DNA of 64,000 nucleotides. Source: Streptomyces qinzhouensis. Its GTDB lineage: Bacteria; Actinomycetota; Actinomycetes; Streptomycetales; Streptomycetaceae. The stretch lies in the NCBI RefSeq assembly GCF_007856155.1, contig NZ_CP042266.1:5952001-6016000 (forward strand). Direction: 5' to 3'. The position numbers were made by a program, and so were the translations under genes. Shown here piece by piece: positions 8,517-16,256 of the stretch; positions within the stretch are counted from its first letter, which is position 1, and every line of letters begins with the position of its first letter. The notes below the pieces were generated by a model that was not told the origin of the DNA, did no database searches, and saw nothing but the letters and a program-made list of their open reading frames with translations.

Positions 8517-9185
8517 ATGTCCGAGCTGGTGTTCTTCTCCGGAACCATGGACTGCGGCAAATCCACCCTCGCCCTCCAGATCGAGCACAACCGGTCCGCC
8601 CGCGGCCTCCAGGGCATGATCTTCACCCGGAACGACCGCGCCGGTCAGGGCAAGCTGTCCTCCCGGCTGGGGCTGGTCACGGATGCCGTCGAGGCCCCGG
8701 ACGCCTTCGACTTCTACGCGTATCTCGTCGACCGGCTCTCCTCCGGACTGCGCTGTGACTACGTCATCGCCGACGAGGCGCAGTTCTTCACGCCCGCGCA
8801 GATCGACCAGTTGGCCCGGGTCGTGGACGATCTGGAGCTGGACGTCTTCGCGTTCGGTATCACCACCGACTTCCGCTCCAAGCTCTTCCCCGGCTCCCAG
8901 CGGCTGGTGGAGCTGGCGGACCGGGTCGAGGTGCTCCAGGTCGAGGCGTTGTGCTGGTGCGGCGCCCGGGCCACGCACAACGCCCGGACGGTGAGCGGCC
9001 GGATGGTCGTCGAGGGCGCACAGGTCGTGGTCGGGGACGTCAACGGCTACGACGAGGACGTGATCGGGTACGAGGTGCTGTGCCGCCGCCATCACCGGCG
9101 CCGGATGACGGCCGCGAGCGCCCGGGCCGCCGCGCTCTCGCCGGACGTGCTTCCGGTGGACCAGCCGGTGGTTCCGGGGCGCTGA
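8517..9185 (+). CDS. tdk: thymidine kinase (type II, TK1-like)
   Basis: A 222-residue cytoplasmic enzyme that phosphorylates thymidine with ATP to dTMP in pyrimidine salvage. The P-loop GTMDCGKST is at residues 9-17, the Walker B-type DEAQF near 88, and the zinc-binding cysteine pairs are in CWCGARATHNARTV (about 146) and in the C-terminal CRRHHRR segment. The lasso substrate loop (ARATHNARTVSGRMV) lies between them. The ATG at 8517 follows GAAAGG with a somewhat long 13-nt spacing. The longer frame from 8418 has no supporting ribosome-binding site. A short GGTCGCG/CGCGACC hairpin lies upstream at 8431-8446. Confidence 0.9.
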   Translation: MSELVFFSGTMDCGKSTLALQIEHNRSARGLQGMIFTRNDRAGQGKLSSRLGLVTDAVEAPDAFDFYAYLVDRLSSGLRCDYVIADEAQFFTPAQIDQLARVVDDLELDVFAFGITTDFRSKLFPGSQRLVELADRVEVLQVEALCWCGARATHNARTVSGRMVVEGAQVVVGDVNGYDEDVIGYEVLCRRHHRRRMTAASARAAALSPDVLPVDQPVVPGR

Positions 9186-9194
9186 CGCCCGCCC

Positions 9195-9221
9195 GGGCCC
9201 CCGGGGAGTCACCGGGGGCCC
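9195..9221. terminator. terminator between convergent tdk and VOC genes
   Basis: A 10-bp GC stem (arms 9195-9204 and 9212-9221) with a 7-nt loop, placed directly after the tdk stop. Confidence 0.6.
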
Positions 9222-9227
9222 CGTAGG

Positions 9228-9260
9228 GTGGGGGTCCCCCCACGCCGAAGGCGTAGGGGG
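9228..9260. repeat. REP-like palindromic element
   Basis: GTGGGGG pairs with CCCCCAC, and the following CCCCC-ACGCC/GGCGT-GGGGG forms an alternative hairpin around GAA. This layout resembles small dispersed palindromes seen between convergent Streptomyces genes. Copy number elsewhere in the genome is unknown from this window. Confidence 0.5.
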
Positions 9261-9268
9261 CGTACGGG

Positions 9269-10039
9269 TCACCCGGCCGAGCGGACGACGGTGAACACCG
9301 CGCCCTCCGGGTCGGCCACCGTCGCGGCGCGCCCCCGCTTCCCGTCGGCCGGTGGTTCCAGCACCCGGCCGCCCAGCTCCGTCACCCGTTCGACGGCCGC
9401 GTCGACATCGTCGACCTCGAACCAGGTCACCCAGTGCGAGCCGCGGTCCCGCGACAGCGCCCTGCCCAGGCCGCGCACCGCGGCCACCGGGTGGCCGTCC
9501 GAGACCAGGGTCGTCCGGTCGACGGCCGGATCCGGATCACGCTCCTCCTCGTAGCCGAAGACCGTCCGGTAGAACTTGACGACCGTCGAGGTCTCGGCCG
9601 TCACCAACTCGTTCCACACCGGGGTGCCGTGCGTGCCGTGCGCCGCGGTGCCGAAGTGGCCGCCGGCCTGCCACAGTCCGAACACCGCCCCGGCGGTGTC
9701 CGTGACGATCGCCAGCCGTCCCGCGTCCTCGGCGTCCAGGGGGCCCACCCCGACGGTGCCGCCGCAGCTGCGGAGCTCCTCCGCCGTCCGGTTCACGTCC
9801 GGGGTGGCCAGATAGGGCGTCCAGGCGACGGACAGCCGCTGATCGGCGGGCAGCCGCCCGATGCCCGCCACCTCCTTGCCGTCGAGCAGTGCGCGGACAT
9901 AGGGGCCGAGCTGTTGTGGGCCGGGGTGGAACTCCCAGCCGAAAAGCCCGCCGTAGAAAGCCGTCGTCGCGTCGGGGTCGTGCACCATCAGGCTCACCCA
10001 GCAAGGTGTGCCGGGGGCATGCCGAGTCGCCTCGGTCAT
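9269..10039 (-). CDS. two-domain VOC (glyoxalase/bleomycin-resistance fold) protein
   Basis: A 256-residue cytoplasmic protein with two tandem vicinal-oxygen-chelate modules. The first (about 12-120) begins PCWVSLMVHDPDATTAFY, and the second (about 140-254) begins WNELVTAETSTVVKFY and ends DPEGAVFTVV. Such duplicated proteins, like the mycobacterial Cfp30B group, bind small molecules or metals; the substrate is unknown. The ATG at 10039 is chosen because GGAGAG lies 7 nt upstream. The GTG at 10045 would sit one base from that ribosome-binding site. It is convergent with tdk and probably monocistronic. Confidence 0.85.
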   Translation of the reverse strand: MTEATRHAPGTPCWVSLMVHDPDATTAFYGGLFGWEFHPGPQQLGPYVRALLDGKEVAGIGRLPADQRLSVAWTPYLATPDVNRTAEELRSCGGTVGVGPLDAEDAGRLAIVTDTAGAVFGLWQAGGHFGTAAHGTHGTPVWNELVTAETSTVVKFYRTVFGYEEERDPDPAVDRTTLVSDGHPVAAVRGLGRALSRDRGSHWVTWFEVDDVDAAVERVTELGGRVLEPPADGKRGRAATVADPEGAVFTVVRSAG

Positions 10040-10323
10040 CGTCACTCTCTCCTCGGACCATCGTGGTGTCCGTGCGGGGGACGGGGCCTTGTGGATCAGG
10101 CCCGTGGGCGTGCGCCGTCATCGTTGTGTGGGTTCCTGGCCGCACGTCCCGTGCGCATGCTTCCACTCCCCGGCGGTGACCACGCCCCGGCCGCGCCGCT
10201 TTTGGCGGGTTCCTGCCGGAGGTTGCCCACTTTGGTGAGTTTTAGGACTTGCGGTACGCGCGGTCTTCTGCCTCGGGCCCGCCGTGCGGGACCGCCGAGC
10301 GGGCTGTGGGCCAGGATGGCCGT

Positions 10324-11184
10324 ATGACTGAGACACCGAACCCCGCACGGACGCCGAGTCCGATCATCTCGGCCGCCGGACTCGCCGAGGCGCTCGCCGG
10401 GCCCCGGCCGCCCGTGGTGCTGGACGTCCGCTACCGGCTGGGCGGACCGCACGGCCGGCCCGACTACGACGCCGGGCACATTCCCGGCGCCGTCTTCGTC
10501 GACCTCGAAGCGGAGCTGGCGGGGACGCCCGGGGAGCGCGGGCGCCATCCGCTGCCCGACGCCGCGGACTTCGGCGCGGCCATGCGGCGGGCCGGGGTGT
10601 CGGCCGGCACTCCGGTGGTCGCCTACGACGGTGACCTGGGGTGGGGCGCGGCCAGGGCCTGGTGGCTGCTGTGCTGGGCCGGGCACCCGGACGTACGGGT
10701 GCTGGACGGTGGACTCGCCGCCTGGCGCGGGCCGCTGGAGAAGGAGACTCCCGCACCGGCGGAAGGCGATTTCGAGCCCCGCCCGGGCGGGCTGCCGCTG
10801 CTGACCGCCGACACCGCCGCCGAACTGGCCCGTACCGGGCTGCTGCTGGACGCCCGGGCGGGCGAGCGGTACCGGGGCGAGGTCGAGCCGATCGACCCGG
10901 TCGCCGGGCATATCCCCGGCGCGGTCTCGGCACCGACCGGCGAGAACATCGACGGGGACGGGCGTTTCCTGGCGCCCGCCGCGCTCACGGCCCGGTTCGC
11001 CGCGTTCGGCGCTGTGGAGCCGGGTGCGCGGGTCGGTGTCTACTGCGGTTCCGGGGTGTCCGGGGCGCAGCAGGCGCTGGCGCTCGAACTGGCGGGATTC
11101 GTACCGGCGCTGTACGCGGGCTCCTGGTCGGAGTGGTCCCGCGATCCGGCCCGGCCGGTGGCGACGGGTGCCGAGCGGGGCTGA
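10324..11184 (+). CDS. sulfurtransferase (tandem rhodanese)
   Basis: A 286-residue cytoplasmic enzyme with two rhodanese domains. The N-terminal one (about 15-125) has no catalytic cysteine, and the C-terminal one (about 155-283) carries the active-site loop YCGSGVSG with C241. It would move sulfane sulfur from thiosulfate or 3-mercaptopyruvate to an acceptor. The CGSGVS-type loop matches many actinobacterial members of uncertain donor preference. The ATG is placed 6 nt after a CAGGAT -10-like hexamer (10312-10317) with no Shine-Dalgarno sequence, suggesting a leaderless message. The longer frame from 10249 is unsupported. Confidence 0.88.
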   Translation: MTETPNPARTPSPIISAAGLAEALAGPRPPVVLDVRYRLGGPHGRPDYDAGHIPGAVFVDLEAELAGTPGERGRHPLPDAADFGAAMRRAGVSAGTPVVAYDGDLGWGAARAWWLLCWAGHPDVRVLDGGLAAWRGPLEKETPAPAEGDFEPRPGGLPLLTADTAAELARTGLLLDARAGERYRGEVEPIDPVAGHIPGAVSAPTGENIDGDGRFLAPAALTARFAAFGAVEPGARVGVYCGSGVSGAQQALALELAGFVPALYAGSWSEWSRDPARPVATGAERG

Positions 11185-11471
11185 CCCATCCCCTTCCGGT
11201 GGCCTCCCGGCGTCGACCCGGTGTCCCTACGGGGTGCCGGGACCTGCCGGGAGGCGGAGGAGCGGGCTGTGAGATCGTCGGCGCACGGATCCGGCCGGAC
11301 GGTGACGGTCATGGCCGGAACCCGACGGTGCACGGGGCGCCGGGCCGGGCCTCGGTGCGCCGTCGGCCGCCGACCGTGCGCCGTCGGCGGTCGGCCGGGA
11401 TCCGTACACCGTCGTACACCGCCGTACCACGCCGTACACCCCGTACGGCATCAGCGAAAGGGCCGCCCCTC
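11185..11471. other. intergenic region with short direct and inverted repeats
   Basis: No convincing gene. It contains inverted GCCGTCGG/CCGACGGC-type words near 11360-11395 and about four spaced copies of CCGTACACC/CCGTACCAC between 11402 and 11450, just upstream of the cupin gene. A regulatory role is possible but unproved. Confidence 0.4.
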
Positions 11472-11864
11472 ATGGACCACAGCTTCGCCGTGCACATTCC
11501 GGACGCCGAACTCGAACCCGATCCGCTCGACCCGGCGCAGATCGTCTCCGGGGCGCCCGAGGTCAGCGGCAGGCTGCTGGGGGAGTCGCCGGACGGCAGA
11601 CAGCTGCGCGGGATCTGGCAGATCACGCCGGGTGTGGTGACGGACGTCGAGGAGGAGGAGATGTTCGTCGTCGTCAGCGGACGGGCCACGGTGGAGATCG
11701 AGGGGGGTCCGATCCTGGAGATCGGGCCGGGGGACCTCGGGATGCTGCGGCGCGGGGACCGGACGACATGGACCGTGCACGAGACGCTCCGCAAGGCCTA
11801 CGCGATCACCCTCCCGAAGGACGGCGATGACGGGCACGGCGAGGCGGGGGCGGGCACCGGCTGA
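11472..11864 (+). CDS. small cupin-domain protein
   Basis: A 130-residue single-domain protein of the (S)-ureidoglycine aminohydrolase-like cupin_3 group. The cupin core is visible from GIWQITPGVVTDVEEEEMFVV through ATVEIEGGPILEIGPGDLGML to the final strand KAYAITL. The typical histidine metal ligands of motif 1 are largely replaced by acidic residues (DVEEEEM), as in many cupin_3 proteins. Role unknown. Upstream spacing (287 nt) and repeats suggest its own promoter. The ATG lies after a weak AAAGGG ribosome-binding site (11458-11463). The downstream oxidoreductase has a separate SoxR-type promoter. Confidence 0.8.
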   Translation: MDHSFAVHIPDAELEPDPLDPAQIVSGAPEVSGRLLGESPDGRQLRGIWQITPGVVTDVEEEEMFVVVSGRATVEIEGGPILEIGPGDLGMLRRGDRTTWTVHETLRKAYAITLPKDGDDGHGEAGAGTG

Positions 11865-11894
11865 GCGGCCGTACCGCCCCGGGGATCAAGGAGG

Positions 11895-11925
11895 TTGACC
11901 TCAACCGAGGTTGAGGAAGCAGGCT
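11895..11925 (+). promoter_or_regulatory. SoxR-type promoter: MerR-family operator in a 19-bp spacer
   Basis: A TTGACC -35 (11895-11900) and a CAGGCT -10 (11920-11925) are separated by 19 nt, the over-long spacing typical of MerR-family activators. The operator CCTCAACCGAGGTTGAGG (11899-11916) is a perfect 8-bp inverted repeat around GA and matches the SoxR box CCTCAA...TTGAGG. In S. coelicolor SoxR activates a small set of genes including a quinone oxidoreductase, and the gene 43 nt downstream belongs to that family. Confidence 0.82.
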
Positions 11926-11967
11926 GACGGCGTACTCACCGACCGACCATCACGCCGGGAGAAACCC

Positions 11968-12945
11968 ATGCGCGCCGCCGTGCTCCACGCCTTCGGTTCC
12001 GCCGACAACCTTCGCTACGAGACCGTCCCCGACCCCGAACCGGGACCGGGTCAGGTCCGGATCGCCGTCCGGGCCGCCGGGGTGCATCTGGTCGAGACCA
12101 TGCTCCGGCGCGGTCCGGAGTTCAACCCGATGCCCGAGACCCCGGAGCTCCCGGCGATCCTCGGGGGCGAGGTGTCGGGGATCGTCGAGTCCGTCGGGCC
12201 GGGGGTCGACCCGGTCTGGGTGGGGCGGGCCGTGGTGACACCGGCCGGGACGTCCGGCGGATACGCGGAGCTGGCCGTCGCCGATCTCGCCACCGTCCAT
12301 CCCGTGCCGGCGGGGCTGAGCCATGAGACGGCCGTGGCGATGGTGGTCACCGGCACCACGGCGCTGGAGTTCCTGGATGTGGCCCGGCTGACACCGGCGG
12401 ACGTGGTGCTGGTGACGTCCGCCGCCGGGGGCGTCGGACAGCTGGTGGTCCAGTACGCGGTGGGGCTCGGGGCCCGGGTCGTCGGTGTGGCCGGCGGTCC
12501 GGAGAAGACCGCGACGGTACGGGCGCTGGGCGCCGACACCGCTGTCGACTACCGGTCCGACGGCTGGCCGGAGCAGGTCGCCGCGGCGATCGGCGGCCGG
12601 TCGGTGACCGCCCTGCTGGACGGGGTCGGCGGCGAAGTGGCACGGGCCGCGCTCGGGCTCGTCGCCCCCGGCGGCCGCTATGTGACCATCGGCGACGCGT
12701 CCGGGGCGGGCTGGCTGCCCGATGAGGAGACCCTCGCCGGGCAGGGCATCACCTGGACCGACGCCCTCGACTATCTGCTGACCCACCGCGAGCTGAGCCG
12801 TGGATTCGAGGAGAAGGCACTGGCCGCGGCGGCGGCGGGGCGGCTGGTACCGGACGTGCGGAGCTTTCCCCTGGCCGAGGCCGCGCGGGCGCACGCGGCG
12901 CTGGAGAGCCGGGCGACCGCGGGCAAGGTCGTCCTGGTGCCGTAA
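11968..12945 (+). CDS. NAD(P)H:quinone oxidoreductase (zinc-type MDR family)
   Basis: A 325-residue cytoplasmic medium-chain dehydrogenase/reductase of the quinone oxidoreductase branch. The N-terminal catalytic fold (MRAAVLHAFG, then VRIAVRAAGVHLVETMLRRG) lacks the zinc-ligand cysteines of alcohol dehydrogenases. The Rossmann motif SAAGGVGQLVVQ is near residue 155, followed by the second-strand GARVVGVAG. It should reduce quinones or related electrophiles with NADPH. The ATG at 11968 has GGGAGA upstream. The SoxR-type promoter predicts induction by redox-cycling compounds or endogenous pigments. SoxR itself is not encoded in this window. Confidence 0.88.
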   Translation: MRAAVLHAFGSADNLRYETVPDPEPGPGQVRIAVRAAGVHLVETMLRRGPEFNPMPETPELPAILGGEVSGIVESVGPGVDPVWVGRAVVTPAGTSGGYAELAVADLATVHPVPAGLSHETAVAMVVTGTTALEFLDVARLTPADVVLVTSAAGGVGQLVVQYAVGLGARVVGVAGGPEKTATVRALGADTAVDYRSDGWPEQVAAAIGGRSVTALLDGVGGEVARAALGLVAPGGRYVTIGDASGAGWLPDEETLAGQGITWTDALDYLLTHRELSRGFEEKALAAAAAGRLVPDVRSFPLAEAARAHAALESRATAGKVVLVP

Positions 12946-12951
12946 GGGGCC

Positions 12952-12966
12952 CGGCCCGGAGGGCCG
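12952..12966. terminator. small hairpin between convergent genes
   Basis: A 6-bp CGGCCC/GGGCCG stem with a 3-nt loop lies just after the oxidoreductase stop and before the convergent M15 gene end. It is short, so terminator function is uncertain. Confidence 0.35.
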
Positions 12967-12975
12967 TCGGACGGG

Positions 12976-13827
12976 TTACCCGCCGCCCGGCCCCGGGGTC
13001 GTCTTTCCGGCCTTGGGGCGGAAGGGGACGGAGGGATAGCCGGTGTCGAAGTGCATGTAGTCGGCGACGCTGATGTTCTGCCAGATCCACCCCTCGGCCG
13101 TGAACGCCCGCCATACCGGGCCGCCTTCGAGGATCTTGCCCTTGCCCGGGGTGCGGGCGCTGAACTCCGGCCCCGGGGACCAGGCCTTCTTGCGCAGGTC
13201 CTGCCAGGGGTTCTCCCGGGGGTTGATATCGACGGCCCGGCCGTTGGCGTGCGGTGACTCCATGAACGGGGCGTTGATCTGGTCCGGGCGCCGGCAGTTG
13301 AACGCGGAGGTGTTGTCCGCCTTCAGACTGGCGTCGAGATCGCCCTCGTACGCCTCGACCGATTCCATCCGGCGGATCGGGAAGCGCTGCTCGAACAGCT
13401 CGCCGAAGACGCGGACGATGCTCGGGGCCGTGTCCGCGTTGACGATCAGTTCGCCCCGGCGCAGTTCCCCGTTGAAGTCCCAGTGGTTCATCTCCACCCG
13501 TCGCAGCTCCTTCCGCCCCACCGGACAGCCCTTGCGCCACATGCCCACGGCGACCATGCGGTTCCACTGGCGGTCGGAGAGCGGGGTGACGGTGGCATCG
13601 ACGGCCGGCGGGGGCGGGGGCGGCGGTGTGGGGGAGGACGGTGCGGATGCGGTCGCCGGGGCGCCGGGCCGGGCCGGGTCGGGGCCGTCGTCCGCCGGCG
13701 TCGAACAGGCCGCGGCCACCGGGGCGGTGGCGACGAGAAGGGCCGCGGTCCGGAGGGCGCGGGCGGCGCGAGGGGTCCGGAGGGGACGGCGGGTCGCAAC
13801 GGCGCCTGGAGCATGGGGCATTCGCAT
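12976..13827 (-). CDS. M15 (VanY-like) D-Ala-D-Ala carboxypeptidase lipoprotein
   Basis: A 283-residue exported protein. A basic N-terminus and hydrophobic core lead to a lipobox-like VAAAC-S (Cys about 41), then a Pro/Ser/Thr-rich spacer (about 45-75) and an M15 peptidase domain. Catalytic landmarks are SPHANGRAVDINP (zinc His and Asp) and the final DYMHFD. Family members trim the terminal D-Ala from peptidoglycan stem peptides. The start codon ATG lies only 4 nt after a 29-bp BlaI-type palindrome, and no Shine-Dalgarno sequence is present. I infer a leaderless transcript repressed by the divergent BlaI-family protein. An in-frame ATG two codons in also exists. Confidence 0.88.
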   Translation of the reverse strand: MRMPHAPGAVATRRPLRTPRAARALRTAALLVATAPVAAACSTPADDGPDPARPGAPATASAPSSPTPPPPPPPAVDATVTPLSDRQWNRMVAVGMWRKGCPVGRKELRRVEMNHWDFNGELRRGELIVNADTAPSIVRVFGELFEQRFPIRRMESVEAYEGDLDASLKADNTSAFNCRRPDQINAPFMESPHANGRAVDINPRENPWQDLRKKAWSPGPEFSARTPGKGKILEGGPVWRAFTAEGWIWQNISVADYMHFDTGYPSVPFRPKAGKTTPGPGGG

Positions 13828-13831
13828 AAAA

Positions 13832-13860
13832 CTAAATTACTACGTCGCGTAGAAGATTAG
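13832..13860. promoter_or_regulatory. BlaI/MecI-type operator 1 (M15/BlaI intergenic)
   Basis: A 29-bp imperfect palindrome with inner arms CTACG/CGTAG around TCG and outer arms CTAA/TTAG. It lies 4 nt from the M15 start and 118 nt from the BlaI start. It is AT-rich against its surroundings and contains possible -10 elements for the M15 gene. It is identical at 25 of 29 positions to operator 2 at 17149-17177. It resembles known TACTAC/GTAGTA operators of this repressor family. Confidence 0.8.
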
Positions 13861-13978
13861 TGGATTGGGGGTACGGGGTGGGGGCATGCCGCGCCGGACG
13901 GCCGGGCCGGGCAGACTGGACGGCGGCGGCCGGGTGACGGAACCCGGTCCGGCGAGGGTGTGGAGAGGGAGTACCGCG

Positions 13979-14338
13979 ATGGGCGCGCTGGGCGAGCTGG
14001 AGGCCGAGATCATGGGCCTGGTATGGCAGAACGGCGAGCCGCTCAGCGTGCGGTCCCTGACGGACACGCTCAACACCCGGCGCCCGCTGGCCTATACGAC
14101 GGTCATGACCGTCACCGAGCGGCTGCGGGCCAAGGGATGGCTCACCCGGGAGAAGGACGGCCGCTCCTACCATTACCGAGCGGCGCGGTCGGCGGAGGAC
14201 TACACGGCGGAGCTGATGGAACAGGCCCTGGGCACTTCGGCGGACCGGACGGGCGCGCTGCTGCGGTTCGTGGACCGGCTGGACGCGGCGGAGGCCGCGG
14301 CTCTGCGGGACGCGCTGAAGCGCGCGGGGCGGGCGTAG
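13979..14338 (+). CDS. BlaI/MecI/CopY-family repressor
   Basis: A 119-residue winged-helix repressor. The family start GALGELEAEIMGLVWQNGEP is followed by the recognition-helix region PLAYTTVMTVTERLRAKGWL and the wing REKDGRSYHYRA; the C-terminal half is a dimerisation helix bundle. The ATG at 13979 has GGAGAGGGAG 8 nt upstream and gives the usual family length; longer frames were rejected. In many relatives a BlaR-type sensor protease is encoded next to it, but none is present here. It should bind the two matching palindromes at 13832 and 17149, thereby repressing the M15 gene, the GNAT gene and probably itself. Confidence 0.9.
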   Translation: MGALGELEAEIMGLVWQNGEPLSVRSLTDTLNTRRPLAYTTVMTVTERLRAKGWLTREKDGRSYHYRAARSAEDYTAELMEQALGTSADRTGALLRFVDRLDAAEAAALRDALKRAGRA

Positions 14339-14382
14339 GCCCGCTCTTTCGGACCTTGCCGGGTTCGGGCGCCCGCGGCGCG

Positions 14383-14428
14383 AACGGCCGCCCCCGTCCG
14401 CCGGGTTCGGCGGGCGGGGGCGGCCGTT
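14383..14428. terminator. bidirectional terminator between the BlaI and VanW genes
   Basis: A long GC-rich inverted repeat (outer arms 14383-14396 and 14415-14428, inner CCGCCG/CGGCGG) lies between two convergent genes. Confidence 0.75.
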
Positions 14429-14450
14429 GGTACGGCTCGGTGCGGCGGGG

Positions 14451-16190
14451 TCAGTCGCAGGTGACCTCGTCGCGGGGCGTGTAGCGGGTCTTGAACGGCT
14501 CGCGCTTCACTTCCTGGCCGTTGTCCATGAAGATTCGCTGGACCGTGACGTCGAAGCCCTCGAGCGGGGTCTGCGGCTGGCAGTCCTTCTCCGCGCCCGG
14601 GCGGGCGCCCGGCTCCTTCACATTGGTCCGGGGGCCCTTCTCGGCCTTGATCTCGTCGTACTTCTTCGTACCGACGAAGGTGACCGTCACCTTCGTGTCG
14701 TCGGCGCTGGTCAGGATCTGGATGGCCTTTCCGGTGTCGTTCTTGAACCGGAGGTCGAGGCTGCCCCAGGCGACGGTCGCCTCGCGGCCCTCGGGGTAGC
14801 GCTCGATGTAGAAGGAGTGGGCGCCGTACTCGACGGGCTTGACCCCGGCGAAGAACATCGCGTTGAAGACGGCGGTGGCCACGGTCGACACCCCGCCGCC
14901 GGCCGCCTTCGTGTACTTGTCGTTGAGGATGATGATGCCGTCGGTGAACCCGTTCTCCTTGGTCCGCTCGCCGACCGTGTCGTTGAAGCTCCAGGTCTCG
15001 CCCGGCATCACCGTGGAGCCGTTGATCAGTTCGGCGGCCCGGCCGATGTTGGTGGTGCGGTACGCGGCCTTCTCGAAGGTGGCGGTGAAGGACGACACCT
15101 TCTCCGTCAGGCCCAGTTGGGCGGCGCTGGCCCGGGTCAGCTCGGGCTGTGCGGTGACCGTGGCGACGGGGCCCTTGCGGGCCGCGGCGCCTTCCTTGGT
15201 CAGCAGCGGCATGACGGCGTCCGTCAGGCCCTTCGCGGTGATCTCCCGGCCGGGGGTGCCGTCCGACACCACCTCCACCTTCTCGCCGTTCAGCCGCAGT
15301 ACGGCGTCCTTGGGCTCGTTGGTGGCGGCCGCGATGCCGGGGGCGATCACGCGGTCCTTCAGGAGCTTCGCGCCGTCCAGCTTGGGGACCAGCTTGCCGT
15401 CGCTGTCGGGGCTGAGGGTCAGATGGCGGCCGATCGCGCCGGTGGTGACCGTGAACTCCTTGCCGCCGGTGGTCAGCGTCACCGGGGTGGACACCGCGGG
15501 CCGGGCGATCTCGCGCATCGCGCGGTCGATCTCCTCGGCGCCGGTCTTCGGCTCGGTCTTCTTCACCGGGAGGTTCGCCGGGGCGGCGGACGAGGCCTCG
15601 GCGAAGGAGGTGCGCAGGGCCTTGACGGAGTCGTCCACGTTCAGTGTCTGACCGGTGACCGGGCGCACTTCCTTGGCCTCACCCTGGGAGAAGGTGATGG
15701 AGCCGTCGCGCACCGTGCGGTCGTGCTTCTTCGCCAGGGCGGTCAGCGCGGTACGGGCCTTGTCCTCGTCCATGCCGACCACCGGCTCCACGGGGCCGCC
15801 GTCGGACGAGAAGAGATTGCCGATGACCGTGAAGGGGTCCTTGTCGGAGCGGGTCGCCCGGGCGGCGGTCTCGGCCGTGTCGAAGGAGAGCCCGGCAGCG
15901 GTGGGGTCGACCGTGTCCTTCTTGTCGCCGACGGTGACGGCGAGGGGAGCGGCGGCGGCCGCCGCCAGCTCCTTCTCCAGCTTGGTCCGGGCCTCCGACT
16001 CGCTGAGCCCGCCGATGTCCACGCCCCGCACAGTGGTTCCCGAGGGGACCTCGTCCCCGGTGAAAACCAGTCCCGCGACGTACAGGGCGCCGGCTCCCAG
16101 CACGGCGGCCCCGCCCACGGCGGCAGCGGGATGTATTCGGCGGCGCAAAGGGGACCCCCCGGAGTGAGCGGAACGCGTCCGGCCGGGCAT
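14451..16190 (-). CDS. VanW-family membrane-anchored protein
   Basis: A 579-residue protein with one N-terminal membrane segment (about 23-45, AAAVGGAAVLGAGALYVAGL) and the rest outside. Two repeated peptidoglycan-binding-like modules (about 60-290) lead to the VanW domain (about 390-520), recognised by GETWSFNDTVGERTKENGF, then GGGVSTVATAVFNAMFFAG and HSFYIERYPEGREATV. VanW proteins accompany glycopeptide-resistance and cell-wall gene sets, but their reaction is unknown. The start at 16190 lacks a clear Shine-Dalgarno sequence. A 66-nt AT-richer gap to the GNAT gene upstream, with inverted TTACCG/CGGTAA words, may hold its own promoter. Confidence 0.87.
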   Translation of the reverse strand: MPGRTRSAHSGGSPLRRRIHPAAAVGGAAVLGAGALYVAGLVFTGDEVPSGTTVRGVDIGGLSESEARTKLEKELAAAAAAPLAVTVGDKKDTVDPTAAGLSFDTAETAARATRSDKDPFTVIGNLFSSDGGPVEPVVGMDEDKARTALTALAKKHDRTVRDGSITFSQGEAKEVRPVTGQTLNVDDSVKALRTSFAEASSAAPANLPVKKTEPKTGAEEIDRAMREIARPAVSTPVTLTTGGKEFTVTTGAIGRHLTLSPDSDGKLVPKLDGAKLLKDRVIAPGIAAATNEPKDAVLRLNGEKVEVVSDGTPGREITAKGLTDAVMPLLTKEGAAARKGPVATVTAQPELTRASAAQLGLTEKVSSFTATFEKAAYRTTNIGRAAELINGSTVMPGETWSFNDTVGERTKENGFTDGIIILNDKYTKAAGGGVSTVATAVFNAMFFAGVKPVEYGAHSFYIERYPEGREATVAWGSLDLRFKNDTGKAIQILTSADDTKVTVTFVGTKKYDEIKAEKGPRTNVKEPGARPGAEKDCQPQTPLEGFDVTVQRIFMDNGQEVKREPFKTRYTPRDEVTCD

Positions 16191-16256
16191 AGCCCGGCCA
16201 GGGTGACGACTGTTAAGGACGTTACCGATGCCTGGGTAAGCGAACGGTAAATAATC

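Noticed and set aside
14944..14972. TGAACC inside the VanW gene as an ECF promoter
   Set aside because: It is in coding sequence and the downstream hexamer at the right spacing is not CGT-like.
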